Assembly: GCF_030408375.1 (NCBI RefSeq)
Contig: NZ_CP046530.1
Span: forward strand, 62,001 to 126,000
DNA length: 64,000 nt
From: Corynebacterium afermentans subsp. lipophilum
GTDB taxonomy: Bacteria; Actinomycetota; Actinomycetes; Mycobacteriales; Mycobacteriaceae
Direction: 5' to 3'
Position numbers and translations under genes: made by a program. The notes beneath the pieces were generated by a model, which saw only the letters and a list, made by a program, of their open reading frames with translations, did not search any database and was not told the DNA's origin. Position 1 is the first letter of the stretch, and every line of letters begins with the position of its first letter. Shown one piece after another: positions 61,937-64,000 of the stretch.

Positions 61937-64000
61937 ATGAGCGAGAATAAACGACCAAACACGAGGAATAACCGCTGGTGGCGCAGCGTCGCTGCGGTAG
62001 TCAGCACAGTGGCGCTGGGCATCGGCGGGGTTGCGGTGCCGCCGGTAGCGGGGGCGTACATCCAGGACGATTCGCTTTCGCAACCGCATGGCGACGACCT
62101 TGGTGCGAAGCCGGCTACTTCGATCTCAGTTAGCCCTGAGAAGGTGAATGTTCAGCCAGGCGACACCTTCGACATGGAAGTGCGTGTGGACTCTGAGGTG
62201 CCCCATCCAGAGAGTGCTGCCGGGGCATATGGTAAATCGGATGCGACTGCGTTGATCGTAGAACTGCAACTAGACAAAAGGTTCACGGTGGACCCTTCCG
62301 AAGCGGTGTTTAAGTGGAACGATGGGCAAACCCGCGAGTTGGCAAATTTGAGTAAAGAAGACTCCGCGACGACTCAATCGTTTTTGTTTGAGTTCGATCA
62401 AAAAGCGTCCTTGGGAGCGAATCCTGGCTTCACGCTAACCCTGCCGGTAACTGTCTCGGAAACTGCCGAACAGGGAGACGAGATAGATGTCACTGTGGCA
62501 TCTCAAGTTGTTATCCGCCCAACGCTGGATTGGACCTACGGGGATTTTGGCCTAGAAGAGACAAACGACAAATGCGTTCAAAAAGCTGTAGGAGATCTTT
62601 GGTTTGACAATCCGGACCAATACGGCACTTGGCTCGCTGACCTGTGGTTAGGCTCTGACTCGCCCAACTTCTCGCTCGAAGGTGATCCTGTCTTCAAAGT
62701 GACGGGGCCGAAGGGTGAGGACTTAACGCAAGAGGTGTTCGCTTCAGCGGACTATCCGCAGTCGACCCTTGATCCGTCCGAGTCTCCGGAAATCTTCACA
62801 GGGGCGGATGGAACTACCTTCGAGAACTACCGTTGGCTTCGTCGTTACGAGTGGCGTCTTAATGAGAAGGCCTTTTCGGGAGACATCTGGATACCTGAAG
62901 GGTCCACAGTGCATGTCGAACAAAACATTCGATCCTCGCAGTGTGCGTTTTCCCCCGACGAGAAGTTCGGCGTGAAGATTGAGAGTCGCAACGCTCCGCT
63001 TTTCACAAATGCGGTAGACACGCTGAACGCGACTGTAGCTGAGGAGCCGGAGACACCTGAGGATCCGCCTGCAGAACCACCTGCGACAGTAACCGAATCC
63101 GTGACTGCGACCACGACTGTCACCACTGAATCAGTGACGGCTACGGTAACTCCGACGACGGTGACCACGACGCCGACGTCGACGGCACCGACGGAGGTGA
63201 CCACGCCGACCTCGACGGCACCGACGGAGGTGACCACGCCGACGTCGACGGCACCGACGGAGGTGACCACGCCGACCTCGACGGCGCCAACGGAGGTGAC
63301 CACGCCGACCTCGACGGCACCGACGGAGGTGACGACTCCGACCTCTACGGCTGGCACCGTTACCACCACAGTTGGGACCAAGACCGTCACGGCAACCACG
63401 ACGCCGACGACCGTCACTACCACCCCTACTTCGACCGCACCGACGGTAACGGTCACTCCGACTGCTACGGCAGATTGTGACTGCGAACCCACGACCACTA
63501 CCAAGACTGAAAAAGTCCCGGAACCGGTGCCAACCACAATTCACACCACCACGACTGCGGAAGCGCCGAAGCGCAGCTCCATCGGGGACAAGGTCTGGGA
63601 GGACACCAACGGTGACGGTAAGGAGGACCCGAATGAGAAGACGGGTGTCCCCAACGTGCCGGTGATAATCACGGACAAGGATGGCAATGAGATCACTCGT
63701 ACGGTGACTGATGAGGATGGCAACTGGAAGGTTGACGTGGAGCCGGGCGAGTACACCGTCCGCTACGAGCCGGGCGAGCGCACTCCGAGCGACAAGGAGC
63801 AGGTTGAGCGCACTGTCATCATCGAGCCGGGCAAGGACAACCTCGACGTTGACCTCGGTGTTCTGCCGTCTGGTTCTGTTGGTGATCGTGTTTGGGTTGA
63901 CGAGGACGGCGACGGTGAGCAGGGCGAGGACGAGAAGGGCCTTGAAAACGTTGTTGTGTTGGTGTCCCGTGAGGGTGAGCCAACGCGTTCTGCAGTCACC
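61937..64000 (+). CDS. Large surface protein with Thr/Pro stalk and SdrD-B-like repeats (3' end outside window)
   Basis: 688 codons open to the last base. ATG at 61937 (GGAGGGCATGG before it). A twin-Trp signal region about 1-40 (WWRSVAAVVSTVALG, cleavage near VAGAYIQ). An N-terminal domain (about 45-380) of unknown fold has two Cys (CVQKA, SQCAF). A stalk (about 385-545) contains five copies of the 11-residue unit TSTAPTEVTTP (63176-63340) and Cys514-Asp-Cys516-Glu. From about 546 come SdrD-B-like beta-sandwich repeats with DTNGDGKEDPNE and DEDGDGEQGEDE calcium-binding loops. It is a cell-wall exposed, probably adhesive protein. It resembles the protein at 1-1959. Confidence 0.88.
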   Translation, partial: MSENKRPNTRNNRWWRSVAAVVSTVALGIGGVAVPPVAGAYIQDDSLSQPHGDDLGAKPATSISVSPEKVNVQPGDTFDMEVRVDSEVPHPESAAGAYGKSDATALIVELQLDKRFTVDPSEAVFKWNDGQTRELANLSKEDSATTQSFLFEFDQKASLGANPGFTLTLPVTVSETAEQGDEIDVTVASQVVIRPTLDWTYGDFGLEETNDKCVQKAVGDLWFDNPDQYGTWLADLWLGSDSPNFSLEGDPVFKVTGPKGEDLTQEVFASADYPQSTLDPSESPEIFTGADGTTFENYRWLRRYEWRLNEKAFSGDIWIPEGSTVHVEQNIRSSQCAFSPDEKFGVKIESRNAPLFTNAVDTLNATVAEEPETPEDPPAEPPATVTESVTATTTVTTESVTATVTPTTVTTTPTSTAPTEVTTPTSTAPTEVTTPTSTAPTEVTTPTSTAPTEVTTPTSTAPTEVTTPTSTAGTVTTTVGTKTVTATTTPTTVTTTPTSTAPTVTVTPTATADCDCEPTTTTKTEKVPEPVPTTIHTTTTAEAPKRSSIGDKVWEDTNGDGKEDPNEKTGVPNVPVIITDKDGNEITRTVTDEDGNWKVDVEPGEYTVRYEPGERTPSDKEQVERTVIIEPGKDNLDVDLGVLPSGSVGDRVWVDEDGDGEQGEDEKGLENVVVLVSREGEPTRSAVT
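63176..63340 (+). repeat. Five 33-bp tandem repeats coding TSTAPTEVTTP
   Basis: The unit repeats in frame with few substitutions at 63176, 63209, 63242, 63275 and 63308. It lies in the stalk of the surface protein. The copy number could change by slippage or recombination and thus change stalk length. Confidence 0.9.

Noticed and set aside
63176..63340. Possible CRISPR or non-coding satellite
   Set aside because: The 33-bp repeats are in frame within a surface-protein stalk and code for Thr/Pro-rich units.

Overview
The window is a GC-rich actinobacterial chromosome segment, most probably from a Corynebacterium species. The evidence is a complete arabinogalactan assembly block (aftA, a single emb, dprE1, dprE2, a GtrA protein, glfT1, wzm, wzt), corynebacterial Thr/Pro-rich surface proteins, a flavohaemoglobin/NO module and many leaderless promoters (a TAnnnT hexamer 6-9 nt before the start codon). 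No phage, IS element, CRISPR array or plasmid function was seen. One tRNA-Ser(UGA) is present.

Layout. 1-2 kb: the C-terminal part of a large surface protein. 2-3.3 kb: a DUF559 nuclease-like gene between inverted REP-like palindromes. 3.4-5.8 kb: a LURP-one-like protein and a membrane-anchored metzincin-type protease behind a 500-bp repeat-rich regulatory region. 5.8-10.7 kb: an MFS exporter and a nitrite/NO-type module (membrane protein, cupredoxin, Cys-containing regulator, flavohaemoglobin). 10.7-15.4 kb: a glutaminase-STAS-SRPBCC fusion, a DUF4143 ATPase preceded by 23-bp tandem repeats, an alpha-amylase family enzyme and a Gln-rich secreted protein. 15.4-16.7 kb: a second DUF559 gene, between direct REP-like repeats. 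16.7-31.5 kb: mixed metabolism and transport (M20 peptidase, TetR, AMP nucleosidase, dicarboxylate symporter, sirtuin, GT87, CAP protein, beta-lactamase-like lipoprotein, ROK regulator, DUF885 hydrolase, AbrB and TauE transporters, APC permease, small surface protein). 31.5-42.2 kb: nucleic-acid genes (HrpB helicase, ThpR, HNH endonuclease, AlkB-like), LysE, SDR, CapA, S4, VOC, a hypothetical and the M13 peptidase. 42.2-61.3 kb: cell-envelope block, interrupted by a two-component system with an ABC transporter and by a third DUF559-like gene. 61.4-64 kb: a small membrane protein, the tRNA and the N-terminal part of a second large surface protein.

How genes work together. DprE1/DprE2 epimerise decaprenyl-phosphoryl-ribose to the arabinose donor. 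AftA and Emb use this donor to build arabinan on galactan. GlfT1 starts the galactan, and Wzm/Wzt export the lipid-linked galactan. The order (quinone oxidoreductase, class-V aminotransferase-like protein, wzm, wzt, glfT1, gtrA, dprE1, dprE2, aftA, emb) resembles the Mycobacterium tuberculosis Rv3777-Rv3795 region.

The most unusual signal is a set of DUF559 nuclease-like genes that each carry their own family of palindromic repeats at their borders. At one locus the two repeat copies differ by a compensatory base pair, so the hairpin itself seems to be under selection. This resembles REP/RAYT biology but with a Vsr/DUF559-type protein instead of a transposase.
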